Positions 12,708-24,234 of a DNA stretch of 64,000 bases are shown in pieces. The position numbers and the translations under genes were made by a program. A model generated the notes under the pieces. It was not told the DNA's origin. It saw only the letters and a list, made by a program, of their open reading frames with translations, and did not search any database. Positions within the stretch are counted from its first letter, which is position 1. Each line of letters starts with the position of its first letter. The stretch spans positions 42,603,628 through 42,667,627 of the forward strand of contig NC_067116.1 in the NCBI RefSeq assembly GCF_021347895.1, given 5' to 3'. Source of the stretch: Acanthochromis polyacanthus. Taxonomy: Eukaryota; Chordata; Actinopteri; Pomacentridae.

Positions 12708-13783
12708 CCCTTGAAATGCTGCCTCACATTCCTCTGTCCACAGGAACTGTGGTGGTGAGTCAAAAGATGCCTTAGCCCCTCTTTTCTTTTTCTAGGGTCC
12801 CCCGAGGTGAGCCGATACAGAGGTGCCACAAGCTTTGTATAACCCTGCACAAACCGCCTATAGTAGCCTGTGAAGCCTAAGAACTGCTGAACCTCTTTTC
12901 GGTTAGTAGGGCGTTTCCAGCCTGTCACCGAATTGATCTTGTCCGGGTCGGTCTTAATACCCTCCGCTGACACCCGGTGCCCTAGGTACTGGACCTCCCT
13001 CTTCATCAAATGGCACTTTGAGGGTTTTAGCTTCAGCCCGTGTTCGCATAGCCTATTAAACACCACTTGAAGCCTTTCCAGGTGTTCCTCAAAGGTCGTT
13101 GAGAAGACAATGATGTCATCGAGGTAGATGAGCAGGTTGATGCAGTTAAGGTCACCAAAACAGCAGGTCATCAACCTCTGAAAGGTCGATGGGGCATTTT
13201 GCAACCCAAAAGGCATTCTGTTTGCTTCATATAGCCCCATGGGTGTGCTGAAAGCTGTTTTGTGTTTGTCCTGCTCAGCTACTTGTACCTGCCAGTATCC
13301 GGAGGTGAGGTCAAGGGTGGAGAAATACTTTGACTGCCCCAATGCTTCCAGTGCATCCTCTATCCTTGGTAATGGGAAGGCGTCTCTCGTGCTACACAGG
13401 TTCAACTTCCTGTAGTCCACACATATCCTCATAGACCCGTCCTTCTTAATTACCACCACCATCTGGGATGCATAAGGGCTCTTGCTTGGACGAATCACCC
13501 CAGCTTCCTCCATCTCGGTGAGAGCCTTTTTTACCCCCTCCCACTGGGCCGGTGGTATCTTGCGGTAGGGGAGTCGGAATGGTTTTGGATCCACCAGGGG
13601 TATTTCATGCTGGACAGTAGTTGTGTGTCCATAATCCAATGAATGCTTCGAGAAGACATCGCTGTTCCTTTCCACCAACTCTTCAAGCCTCGAATGCTGC
13701 TCCTCATCGTCAACAGCAACCTCGCTCAAATCGACACAGCATGCCTTGGGGCTTTTATCATTCCCCACCCCTTGTTCATGCAT
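12704..13783 (-). pseudogene. Reverse transcriptase of element 2
   Basis: A long intact RT stretch. Motifs in order: IRPSKSPYASQMVVVIKKDG, RICVDYRKLN, STLDLTSGYWQV, TAFSTPMGLYEANRMPFGLQNAP, the catalytic Y-L-D-D at 13115-13126, LGHRVSAEGI, and the connection QQFLGFTGYYRRFVQGY. The frame is shifted at its start relative to protease (8-bp overlap near 13780). At about 12795 a one-base change sends the last 30 or so codons out of frame. Only these two indels separate it from an open domain. Confidence 0.9.
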
Positions 13784-14642
13784 TTGACATACATCTTACC
13801 CTCCCATCTCGGGATTCTGGTCTCCTCCCTGGCCCATTTTTTCTTGCCTGAAGAACTTCTCGAACCAGAAAAACATCTGCCAGGTGAGTTTTGGACCTGA
13901 TCACAACAGGTCGTTCAGAGAGGTTCATCACTAGCACTGGAACATTCTGCTTGGACACATTAGCCAGGACCCTGCCAACAATAAGGCCCCCTGGCAGCTT
14001 GAGGGAGGGCTTGGCTTCAACCAGGGCGGTATAAGAATGTCGCTTGGGTCCCTTCACCGCCTTGCACATCACCACAGTTTCCATGCCCATGGGCACTGTT
14101 ACATCCTCTCCATAATACAAAACTGGGCTCACTCTGCCGTCTGGTTCACCGGGCCCTGTCTTATCCATCTCGAGTAGAGCAGAATGCCACTCAGGGTGCC
14201 TATCTTTGATGCATTGGAGAAACTGTTGACCATAGGTGTCTTGGAGGTGTTGTCTTGAGGCCCGTATGACATTTGTCCCCACCAGTAAAGGAACCGTGGA
14301 CCTGTAGTCTGTCTCAGGAACAACAAATGCTGGTACACTGGTGTATTCCTTGCCCAAAACCTTCAGTCTGATGAGCAGCACACCATGGTGTGGAACATCC
14401 TGGCCACCTGCCCCCTCTACAGATGTATTGGATGGCTGGGGCTTCTGCTGGCACAATTCAGGGTGCTTGCGCCAAAACTCATATGTAATGCTGGTTATTT
14501 GTGACCCAGAGTCAATTAAAGCCCTACACACTTCACCATTTACCTCAACATCTCCCTCATTCCTGGGGCCCACCAAGGGGGTTCCTTTCTCCACTTTGGC
14601 TTGGGGACTTAAATGTGTGCCTATGGTTTCCCCCTCGACCAC
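13776..14642 (-). pseudogene. Aspartic protease region of element 2 Pol
   Basis: The catalytic D-S-G is encoded at 14513-14505 within CRALIDSGSQITSI. LLVGTNVIRASR and an acidic linker follow. The frame is open upstream to the gag end in the -1 register and has no good ATG, which fits expression by ribosomal frameshifting rather than its own start. It ends in a stop near 13776, where RT resumes in another frame, probably through a small indel. Confidence 0.85.
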
Positions 14643-14647
14643 AGGCC

Positions 14648-15490
14648 TTATGCATTTAAAGAAGGTCCCGACTGTGTTGTATTCGTTTCCTGGGAGTCGG
14701 CTTGTGGATGTTGGAGGTTTGTGTTCCTGGTATCAGGCATCACAGCTCTGCATACTCTGGCTACATGTCCAGCCCTCCCACAACGATAGCACACCAATGA
14801 GCCTGGTTCACTCTGACTCCTTCCTACAACCTGCGGCCTGACTTGGGCAGGGGCTTGTAATGAAGTCAATTTCAATTCAAGCTGAGCGAGCCTTTTGACC
14901 TGCTTCTCATGGCTTAGCGCTAGCTTCTGTACCAATGTGGTCAATGCAGCCAGCTCAGTGGAAGGTTTCACTCCAGTAGCCATCTCTAGTGCTGCACCTT
15001 GCTCTTCTCTGGCAGCCACATGGACCTGGTTTAAGGGTTTCTTCAGTTTCTGTTGAGACTGGAACCTCTTTGCCTCCCTTGCTAGATTTCGCAGTTCCTC
15101 TTGAAGCTCACGAAAACTCAGGAGCCTTGGCTGCAGGGGGGCAATCCTGAAGTACACTGCCTCGTCGTTTAACCCCCTAAGGAACTGACGCGTGAGTTTG
15201 GCATCCCGGTCTGGGAACGGTTGACCTCCCCACTGAGACTCCTCCACCGAACGGAGGGTGGCTTCTAGTGCAATAGCGTAGGAACAAGCAGTTTCTTCGG
15301 GCTGCTGGCTCCTCCCATAAAAGTCAGCCAATGGGTCTGGGGATCTTTGCAAGTCTCCATATTCAGCCCTCAATTCGTCAAATGCTCTCTCAGGATGTTG
15401 TTCCCGCAAGGGGAGATTTAGCACCAACTTCCTCGCCTCACCACTCAGGTGACGTACGAGTGTGTGTGAGTTTGGAACGGTGGGGCACAC
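14648..15490 (-). pseudogene. Gag of element 2, C-terminal part with CCHC knuckle
   Basis: A 280-residue open frame with a capsid-like helical region (HLSGEARKLVLNLPLREQHP, then FYGRSQQPEETACSYAIALE and FLRGLNDEAVYF), a coiled, charged linker, and one knuckle C-YR-C-GRAG-H-VARV-C near its end. The capsid resembles the gag type shared with PNMA-like proteins (weak impression). It terminates at the frameshift site. It overlaps the N-terminal gag frame by 46 bp in another register. Confidence 0.85.
14654..14660 (-). promoter_or_regulatory. -1 ribosomal frameshift heptamer T-TTA-AAT
   Basis: On the minus strand the gag frame ends TCT TTA AAT GCA TAA. TTTAAAT therefore lies in exact zero-frame register (X XXY YYZ) six bases before the stop, and a -1 slip enters the protease frame. 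After a 7-nt spacer, 14646-14639 can pair with 14626-14619 (8 bp with one G-U). The loop AGGGGG (14635-14630) can pair with CCCCCT at 14581-14576, which would make a pseudoknot. Confidence 0.7.
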
Positions 15491-16050
15491 CTGGCATTCT
15501 GTGCATTAGATATGGTTGATGGAGCAAGACTTGTAGTTGCAGGATGTGGCAGTGTTGTTGTGCAACCTTGAGAAAAGTGCGGGGGAGCTTGCGCCATGGC
15601 TATTGGCATCTGTAACGAACCTGGGACATTATATCCATTATTTGCTGGGGTGAGTACAGGGGGCGATGGGGTGGGTACAGTGGTCAGAGGGGGCTGTGTA
15701 CTGTATGTGTGTGTGCGTCCAGCAGCTGCTAATGCTGTATGTCCAAAGCTGGGGGAGGCAGCTGTCAGTAGCATAGGGGCTGGTGCAGGTGACCCATATG
15801 GCTGTATAGCTTTAACCTGGTGGGTCGGTCCCTGTGCTGTCTTGGGTCTAACAGCCTGTTGGTGGCCCATGTTATGTTGAGATTGAGCCATCCTATCAAC
15901 AACACACTGTGCTGGTCCCCCACCTAATGCCTGAACAACATAACCCTGGCTCATTTCCCCAGCAGGTTGATTTAAGGTTCGTCTCATGGTGGAGCTGGCT
16001 TCTGTGGAGGTTCGACTGGGGGTTTCGTCCTGAGGACTTATCATCTTCAA
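15445..16050 (-). pseudogene. Gag of element 2, N-terminal part
   Basis: An open frame of 201 codons begins MKMISPQDETPSRTSTEASS. It is rich in Pro, Thr, Gln and Ala, a low-complexity gag N-terminus. It ends in FQTHTHSYVT, where the other register continues FQTHTLVRHLSG... A one-base shift or a small deletion near 15470 therefore separates it from the capsid. The start at 16050 is the first ATG of the frame, about 260 bp after the primer site. Confidence 0.65.
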
Positions 16051-16308
16051 GTTTAATTGCTACCAATGCAGGTAATTTAGACTTTTGCGCTGAGGTAGTA
16101 GGCTGCGTGTGAGAGGGTGTATGTGTATGCGTGTAATAATAGTGGTGTGAGATAGTTGGATTAATGTAATGTAATGTAGGATATGAAAAAGATTACCAAC
16201 AATTCCCATAACCCGACAAAAACTCAAAGGATATGCTTCTATATACAGTAATAATATTTTCACTTTCCACTCTTATCTCCTTCTCCTGTTCTCGTGTCGC
16301 ATCCACAG

Positions 16309-16326
16309 ATCCGGGTCACGGCACCA
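16309..16326 (-). other. Primer-binding site, tRNA-His type
   Basis: The minus strand reads TGGTGCCGTGACCCGGAT two bases after the LTR end. This pairs with the 3' end of vertebrate tRNA-His including CCA, with about one mismatch (recalled tRNA sequence). Confidence 0.75.
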
Positions 16327-16328
16327 GT

Positions 16329-16680
16329 TGTAACCCTTTGCTGGAACGTCCCTGATGCCAGGTCCGACTAGCCCTCGGGCTCCCTATTAAGTCTTTGCGT
16401 TGTGTATTTTGTTTTTGTGAAGAGGAAGACGGAGAGAAGGACCAGGCGGAGAAGCAGAGGGTCTGGGTGGATTTGACTTTATCTTCACCTTTGAAACAGG
16501 ACATGAAGTTGTCACAATGCAAAATATATAATACAACAGAAATTCACTTCTCTTATGAACCATAACATACTCCATGTGAATACAAAATATACAATACAAC
16601 AGAGGTTAATATCTCTTCTGACCCATAAAGTCCTCCAGTACATGCCTAGATGAAAATGTAAGGGAGTTTGGGGAAACTAG

Positions 16681-16756
<76 letters not shown>

Positions 16757-17263
16757 GCATTTGAACGTGATAGAACGTTCATGCAAACAACTACAGGCCA
16801 TTTGCGCCTAAATATGTGTCTGTAGGTGTGAGAATGGGACAGTGGAACAATTCTGACTGAACATGCAAAGTGTGCGCTCAGTATGTGTTTGAATGGGAGG
16901 GAATACTTGGGTGGACAACTATGAAAACAGTGTATTTCCCCTGGCTTAATATGTTTCTGAACTGCCGCACGCACAGGCCTTAAACATCACAAAACCAACC
17001 GTGGCTTAAACAATCACTGAACCCTCATATTAAAATGGGTTTTAATCATCACATTTGTTGAATCCCCTGCTCCAAACCCCTGAGCAACAACCTTTTTCCA
17101 CTCGGAGCTAGGAGTTATGCTGCTTACCTTTGAAACAGGACATGAAGTTGTGACCTAAAATGGCCGCAACCCACACAAGAGAACACAATCGCGGACAACA
17201 CTAAACCAATAGGAAGGTGGCGCCCTCTGCAGGATTTCGCCCGCAACTACCCCAAAAAACGAA
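16329..17263 (-). repeat. 5' LTR of element 2
   Basis: It has the same structure as 9453-10365, with a longer uninterrupted GT tract (16682-16754) and about 17 extra bases near 17020. By eye the two LTRs are around 95% identical outside the microsatellite. The outer end is not sharply defined. Confidence 0.9.
16682..16754. repeat. (GT)n microsatellite in the 5' LTR
   Basis: About 36 uninterrupted GT repeats, longer and purer than in the other LTR. Confidence 0.95.
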
Positions 17264-18470
17264 CTGCCTGACTGTATTCATTCACTTCCTTACATATACA
17301 TTATTACTGATATGACCAGTGCAGTGATGAATCAGCTTGTGAAATGTGCAGAAAGTTCAGAATAAGCTTGTAGCTCCATGTGAGCAGTGAATTATCAGAA
17401 ATTCAATCTAAAGGTGCTTAAAACAGGAATATAACACTCCTACATGGATCTGTTTCTCATCACCTCAGTCTGAGAATGATTTAATCCTCACAAAACAGGA
17501 TATTGTTCAACATTTTACGGTCACTCACATTAAAAGGTTGATAATATTGTTTTAAATTAGACATGTAAATTCATTTTTAAAAAATATTCAGACTTTTGCG
17601 TATTTCAAAATAGAGAGAGGAAACAGAGAAACAATCAAATTTTTAAAAAAGCATAAATTACAGTCTGGGACAATACGAAGGAGGGCTGATCACTCTCAGT
17701 GGAAGCCCTGGGACAACATACCAGTTTAATAATTTTCTGTGAGCAACCACAAATATAGGCACTGACTTTATTTTTTTAGCACCATACAAAAACAAAGTTA
17801 CAATGTTCTTTCTGATAACAGTTTGAAGGAAAAGTAAAAACAAACCAGAATTTACTTTATAAACAAGATCAGATAATTTAAACGAATACGTTAAGCAGTT
17901 AAGAAAAAGAACAATCAGTGAAGAAAAAATAAACAAAAAAGTGACAAAGTGACCCAAACAGGAAAGGCCTAGTCAAAGCAGAGCTGAAAGAATTGCTTGA
18001 TTAATTCAAAAGCTGAATGACAGGAAAACTATTGGTAATCAGTCAGTTGTCTCTGTCTTCTGAAATGAGAATAATAGTACTATTTTCCTATTTTTCTGTT
18101 GTTCTGATTGGAATATAAAACAAAAAAAAACTAAAATTTTTTTTTAGATTTTCTTGCTTTGCCATTATTTTCTGACATTTTATGCACCAACCAATCAATC
18201 AATATTGAAAGAAAATAAATGAGAAATGTGCTGATAATACAAATGATTGTGGATGTGCCATTACAGTATTGCTGTAATTGAATAAAGCAAACCTGCCTGA
18301 GGTTTTATGTTTGTTATTTTCTTGACACACCGAATCGGGTTTAATAAAACACAACTTTACAACAAATGCACTCAGTACAAAGTGAACAAGTAAAGACTGC
18401 AAACTTGTGATTAATTACATGAACAAAACAAAAAACAAAAAACGTATGACCCACATAATTTGGAGAGACA
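17264..18470. other. AT-rich intergenic DNA, no gene seen
   Basis: Only short A/T runs and frames below 100 codons without recognisable motifs. Confidence 0.5.
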
Positions 18471-18474
18471 GACA

Positions 18475-18785
18475 GACAAACAAACTCTGGTGATTACATA
18501 ACCTCCTGGCGGAGGTAATTAGACGAGCCCCCAGTAGAGGGCAGAACCACGCCCATTTTGATCATCCTACATATATCCCTTCCTACTTGATCTGCTGACC
18601 TGTAACTCCACAACTGAGCAGGGGACCTTAGACCGATCTTCAGTGCCAAGTTTGATTATCCTGACTTCAGCACTTGCAGAGATACCTGAACGGACATAGC
18701 CACACACATACTTACCCAGCCAGCCAGATACCGAAGCGAATGCAGTAACCCCGCTGACGTACGTCAGGCGTGGTTAATTAAGAGA
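18475..18785. repeat. Dispersed repeat, copy A
   Basis: It shares long blocks with 33205-33600, including CCTCCTGGCGGAGGTAATTA, CTGTAACTCCACAACTGAGC, AGTGCCAAGTTTGATTATCC and GCAGTAACCCCGCTGACG. No coding capacity is seen. Probably a common teleost interspersed element; I do not name the family. Confidence 0.8.
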
Positions 18786-18856
18786 TGTGAACTTGCTTGG
18801 TTTGCATGGTTTATAGAGTCTGCAAAAACAGACTGAACCTCTTTCTCTTTGACACA

Positions 18857-19225
18857 CACTACCTATCAAAAGTTTGGAGTCAATTAGAAATGTCCTTATT
18901 TTTGAAAGAAAAGCAGTTTTTTTCAGTGAAGATCACATTAAATGAATGATAAATCTAGTCTAGACATTGTTAATGTGGTAAATGACTATTCTCACTGGAA
19001 ACAGCTGATTTTTAATGGAATATCTCCATAGAGGTACAAAGGAACATTTCCAGCAACCATCACTCCTGTGTTCTAATGCTACATTGTGTTAGCTAATGGT
19101 GTTGAAAGGCTCATTGATGATTAGAAAACCCTTGTCCAACTATGCTTTACTATGAATAAAAGTGTGCGTTTTCATGGAGAACATGAACTTCTCTGGCTGA
19201 CCCCAAACTTTTGAACGGTAATGTA
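18857..19225. repeat. MITE with CAAAAGTTTGG termini (Tc1/mariner-like), copy A
   Basis: Inverted termini TATCAAAAGTTTGGAGTC (left) and GACCCCAAACTTTTGAACGG (right) bound about 370 bp without coding capacity. A second copy is at 34039-34404. The termini resemble widespread fish mariner/Tc1-type MITEs. Confidence 0.75.
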
Positions 19226-19339
19226 TGAATACAGTCCCATATGGTGTATAACAGGAGATGCAGTACTTCATTTTACTGTAACTGTGCTGTTGACACACAC
19301 ATGCAATTCTCACATAGAAATATGAAATATTTGCATGCA

Positions 19340-19500
19340 TAAATATACCCTCCATACATCCATTCTCTGTACACCGCTTTATCCTCACTAGGGTCGCAGG
19401 GGGTGCTGGAGCCTAGTGAGAAGGTGAGGCCTTTAACCCCAAGAACACCAAATCTACCACCAAGCATGGTGGTGGCAGTATCATGCTCTGTGGAACTTCA
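19340..19500. repeat. SINE tail remnant (minus) joined to a Tc1-like fragment
   Basis: 19345-19405 is the reverse complement of the 3' end of the SINE seen at 53174-53534 (the ...GATAAAGCGGTGTA...ATGGATG end). Directly after it, 19425-19485 reads NPKNTKSTTKHGGGSIML on the plus strand, close to a conserved block of Tc1-type transposases. Confidence 0.5.
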
Positions 19501-19656
19501 GTTGAACTCAACCAATTCTGTCCAGAGGAGTCAAAGATGAACCACAAATGTGCAAATTCAGGATTTTATGTTCACCTTAGGACAAAATGAACTTCAAGGA
19601 GAATCAAAGCTGCAAATAGCAATAAAAGAACATTCTGTTGGCTGGAAAACACTCAC

Positions 19657-20640
19657 AGAGTCTCCAGTTCAGATCCATCGCAGTCATTCTGTGCATTTTT
19701 TCCTCCAGCTTTAGAGGAGTGAAGAGGAAGAGAAAAATAAATTAGACAATATGTTTTAATAACTTTTACATTTGTCGTAAGAGGCTCATGAAAGCATCCA
19801 GGATTTATGGAATGAATTCAAGAAAAGAAATTCAACAATTCTCCATAAGTTTAAAGCTTTCTGTTTTCTATACTTTGTGTGGATATTCTATGCTACATTA
19901 CGTCAGGCTTTTAAGTGAAAAATGTACTAAAGACGACATTTATGTCCTTTTTTCTCTAAACGGATTTGAAATCAAGCAACCAAACATTAGATTTCCAACT
20001 AAGCATTGCATCAAATGTTCAGGGATTACAGCCGTTTGGATGTCGTCCTACTTTCACAGTCTCAAAATTAAAATTTGAAATTTAAGGAGTATTTTCATCA
20101 GGTTTTCATTTCCTGCCTAATTCTTTCTTTGTAATCCAAAGTGTTCACACTAAGTGATCAGGTTTTAACACAGATAAGAACAAGATTCGGTGGGTTTATT
20201 CTACGTGTTTCATTTAAACATTTGTTTTTCCATTAACACCAGTTGATTTCTGAGTTCTGTCTCCTGCTTCATGGTTTTTCTGTTTCTGTTAAGCTGCAGG
20301 ACTTCAGATTGAAAAATGAACCAAACAGGGAATAAAAATGTGACAGGAAACTGACAAAGCAGCCCCTAAAAGTAACATCTATGAACTAATTTATCGTAGA
20401 AAAACAGCATATTGTCAAGCTTCTGATGAAATAACGAGATTAAACATGAAACCAAAAGATCCTTACCCTTTCGGCTGCTTCAGAAGTCAAAGCTGCAGTT
20501 CCAGTCTCCTGATTTAACGTCTCCTCCTCGACTTCTGAGTTTCTGTGGTGCTGAGCCGCTGCTATCAAACACTTTTGTATCAGGTGAAAGAACCATGCAG
20601 GTCTTATGATGAGAAACCATGAGAACTTGGCGCCATTTCA
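19657..20640 (-). other. Possible pair of non-coding exons (weak)
   Basis: On the minus strand a stretch starting near 20640 ends in a good donor (GTAAGG after 20467). A 52-bp segment, 19708-19657, is flanked by a pyrimidine-rich acceptor ending AAAG and a donor GTGAGTG. The first segment has a stop before its donor, so both would be untranslated. No downstream coding exon was found unless it feeds the SLC22-like fragment, which is separated by element 2. Confidence 0.15.
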
Positions 20641-20699
20641 CGGAAACGGCTGCCGAGAATGAAGTGAAATGAGGGAGCAGAGGCTCGTTTTATTCATCG

Positions 20700-21460
20700 C
20701 TTCATATCAGAATTTATGGGTGAAGCTACTACTCTTTTTACCGCTGAAGTTCCAGTGAAGTTCAAGAGAACTTGTTGAGAAACTGTCTAACATCTAAAGA
20801 CAAAACCCTTGTTTCATGCACATAGATTAACTTCTATAAAATGAAAAACATCCAAAATACACCGAGGTGTTTATTTGACTGCATTTTCTGTCTTTTTGTC
20901 TGTAGGTTTTGTTCAGAAAACACATTTTCTCAGATTCTTGGGCACTAATCTCCACTTATGCACCAATTAAACATCAAAATGTCAGTTTTTATTCCCATCT
21001 GCAGGTTTTCACAGAAAGTTGTGCTCTTATATCATTCACAGTCAGATTTATAGAACATTTCACTAATAAAAACGCGTCATAAATTGAGATTTTCTGGTCG
21101 TTCATGGTATTTTCTAACAAATAGAGTGAGTAAGAGAAAAAAATAAAGAAGTTCAACTGTAATGTGTCAACAGATTGGAATTATTTTGTCCAATTTTCAG
21201 ATTTCTGTTGTTGACATGAATGCAAATGAGGTCATATTTCCACTGATAAAACTTCATGTTGCATTTAAAAAAACAAACAAATTTCAGGAATTCTGTGACA
21301 CATGAAAGGACTGCCTTAGCATAAAATGCCAAAGTGAAGTCTTTGTTGGAAATGACCTGCAATGTGATTCAAAAATGGAAAGTTTCAAAGCTGGACAAAA
21401 ACTCTTTCATCAGTTTCCTGTCAGAACGATGTTTCATCAGACTGTCATTCAGTCACAAGA
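20700..21460. other. Intergenic DNA, no gene seen
   Basis: No motif-bearing frame, RNA gene or repeat edge recognised. Confidence 0.5.
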
Positions 21461-21461
21461 A

Positions 21462-21540
21462 GATAAGATAAGATAAGATAAGATAAGATAAAACTTTATT
21501 GATCCCTCAACAGGGAAATTTACATGTGACAGCAGCTAAA
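21462..21540. repeat. (AGATA)n followed by a conserved repeat end
   Basis: About six AGATA pentamers lead into AACTTTATTGATCCCTCAAC and GGGAAATTTACATGTGACAGCAG. This combination is typical of the end of a common fish retroposon. Confidence 0.6.
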
Positions 21541-22014
21541 CACAAATGAGGAAGGATCAAGACATGAAATACAAAAGGGCTAAAATTGGACTAAAATTAA
21601 ACTTACACAATACACAAACAATGCACAAAAAATGCACATTTTCTCATGTACAGATGGAGCATGATGAATATACATATAGCTGTGTACAGGTATGACATGA
21701 TAAAAACACATGAATTTACTATTATGTATGATAGAAAAATATACTCAACTGGAGGACCCACATGGTGTTTAAAACATTTATACAGAATAGTGGTGCTATG
21801 GAGAGAAAAGACCAGTGTTAACATGATGCTGTTGCAAAAACACTCAATACTAATGGAATGATTTACATAATATTATGAATTACATAATATTAGAATGATT
21901 TACATAACATTTATAAGATGAGATAATCATTTTATTACTCCCCATGTCAGTGGACATTTCCCATGTTGCGGCATACAGTAAGAGCAACAATAAACAACAA
22001 TATAGTTATGGTCA

Positions 22015-22301
22015 TGATCTTCTTCTTCTTCTTTTCCTTTCGGCTTTTCCCTTCAGGGGTCGCCACAGCAAATCAATTGCCTCCATCTAACCCTGTCTGC
22101 TGCATCTTCTTCTCTCACACCAACTACCTTCAGGTCCTCTTTAACCACATCCATAAACCTCCTCTTTGGTCTTCCTCTAGGCCTCCTGCCTGGCAGTGGG
22201 AAACTCAGCATCCTTCTACCAATATGGTCATGATAATATTTACAATATGTACAAGAGTGAAGGATGGGAAAAAGTGGCTTGTGGAATAGTGTAAGGTGCA
22301 A
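22015..22301 (-). mobile_element. 3' end of a non-LTR retrotransposon (RTE-like LINE)
   Basis: The minus-strand frame encodes RRPRGRPKRRFMDVVKEDL followed by REEDAADRVRWRQLICCGDP, the standard C-terminal end of this LINE type. The stop is followed by AAGGGAAAAGCCGAAAGG and an AAG-rich tail (plus TTCTTCTTCTTC at 22020-22031). Only the last 70 or so codons are present, a usual 5'-truncated insertion. Confidence 0.8.
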
Positions 22302-24230
22302 GAAAATTCAAATAGTGCAAGAACTGTGCAGATGATGTGATAAAGGATGAATGTGATGAAGTCCAGTTTCTGTTAACATCAGCCAGTGATGCTGATGTTA
22401 TAAAGGTTTATAGCAGATGGAATAAATGACTTGCAAGAAGGTCAAACAGGGAGGAAACTTCCATGAAGCCACTGACTCAGATTCATTTTCTGGAGTCTTA
22501 CTGCAACATTACGGTCATGAGGTGTTTGCTTGTTGGGGTTGGCTTTTACTTCTGACCTCCTCTGGGTCACGTCTGTGTTTGAGCTGCTCTCTGAAGTCAT
22601 TACAGTGACCTCATTATTCCTGCCTCTGCATTAAAAGCATGGATGGAAAATCAAGCTTTTACCTTCCAAACATGTCTTTTGATCAGTTTTGTTGACATAA
22701 TGCTACTTTCTGCAAATGTTTTGATTTGAAGCTAAATTCAAACGGGCTTTTCAGGGTTTCTTCTACCGAGTGTTAGACGACCTGTAAGCCGAACAAATAT
22801 GACACAAAAGGATATTTCAAGATGAGCACTGTGTCTTTCTACTGATAAATTCCACTGAAGCAATGAATTTTGATCATTTCCAGGGCTTTTTGCTGCAAAT
22901 TGTGTGCATTCCACCATTCAGTTTGGTAAACTAGTGGATAAGGATCAAAGTTAATTTGACAAACCTGCTCAGCTTCACAGAGATTTTTGTGTTTACTTTT
23001 GAAACTGTGCTGTTGTTGCTTACAATGACTTAAGATTTAAACGTCACATATTATAATATGAAACATTAACTGGAGCAGGAAACATTATTATTAAAAGGCG
23101 TGTTCATAATGACTAGTTACGTAGCACATAATTCACTTTAAAATATGCAGAAAAGCCAATTGGGATGTAGTCATTATTATGAGGAATCAAATTAAAGAGT
23201 GTTCATGCTGCCAATCATTATGTAATTAAAAATATCTTTGAATGAATCACTCAGTGTAGTTTGCTGTCTGTCAAAACTCACAAAGACTGGTGCAAACTGC
23301 TAAGTTTTTCTTTATCTTTTTGAGCAGAAACCTTGTTTTTTACAGTGAACTCTCAACTACATTCATCGTTGTCACATTAAGATACAAGATAAACAGAAAA
23401 GCTGAGCTCGTCGGGTTTTAATCACAACTAAATTGGACTCAGATTGAAAATGACTTGTTCTCGTTCCCAATTCATCACAACGACAAAGAGCTGACATCGT
23501 TGGAAACGCTAATTAACGCGGTTCAAAAAGTATATATGAGTTTCAACTCGCTGGAAGAAACACTTCAAGAGCAAATCAGCTGAAAAGAGACTCATGAAAT
23601 CGAAAACTAATCCATCTGCACATTAAAGCAAGCTTCAGAGCTACTGATAGAGAGAGTACAGTTGAGAAAGCAAAGCCTTCATGTGATATTTTATAGCCTG
23701 CAACCCGTTAAAAAACACTAAAATAAAATAAAAAATACTGCAAAATAACCAATACAAAACCCCATGAGTGCATTATATTCATCAAAATTCAGGTTTAAAC
23801 CAACTTTTATCGGCTAGATAAATGGTTTAAAGGTCATTTCATTATAATCAGGAATATTTTTCAGTTAAAAATCCATGTACTTACACAGTATATTATCAGC
23901 TGCATTTGGTTTCACTTGATGCTGTCTGCTGCCTCCTTGTGGCAGAAAGAAAGAAATGCAACAGACACAAACAGACACACTAAAGCACTATTTCTTGTTC
24001 TGATTTTGCCTTGAATTCATGGTTAAAATTCGTCTACTGATGACATTTGCACCAAATTTGGACCAAATACATCTGCAGCATTTTACAGTTTTCATTTAAA
24101 CATCATACCTTTGGTTAAATTTAGCTCTGAACCAAATTGGGGTGGACAGATTTGTGCAAATGCAACATTGAATCACTTTTTCAAGTGAATTTGGTAGAAA
24201 TAATCATAGATATACATAGAAAGGCTAAAG
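22302..24230. other. Intergenic DNA, no gene seen
   Basis: AT-rich, with no supported gene or repeat. Confidence 0.5.
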
Positions 24231-24234
24231 TTTT

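Larger units (their letters stand above)
9453..17263 (-). mobile_element. Ty3/gypsy LTR retrotransposon (element 2), tRNA-His primed, degenerate
   Basis: Two near-identical direct repeats of about 0.91-0.94 kb (9453-10365 and 16329-17263) flank a minus-strand gag, protease, RT, RNase H, integrase series. The primer site next to the upstream LTR matches the 3' end of tRNA-His. Integrase follows RNase H, which is the Ty3/gypsy order. There is no chromodomain. Gag and pol overlap through a classical -1 frameshift signal, unlike element 1. Pol is broken at about 13780, 12795 and 11490, so this copy is inactive. The outer LTR edges near 10365 and 17263 are uncertain, because the copies diverge before a clear TG/CA end, and I found no convincing target duplication. 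Confidence 0.93.

Noticed and set aside
9448..17278. TGTAT/GTATA as target duplication of element 2
   Set aside because: The match needs non-canonical LTR ends and is not adjacent to both LTR edges.
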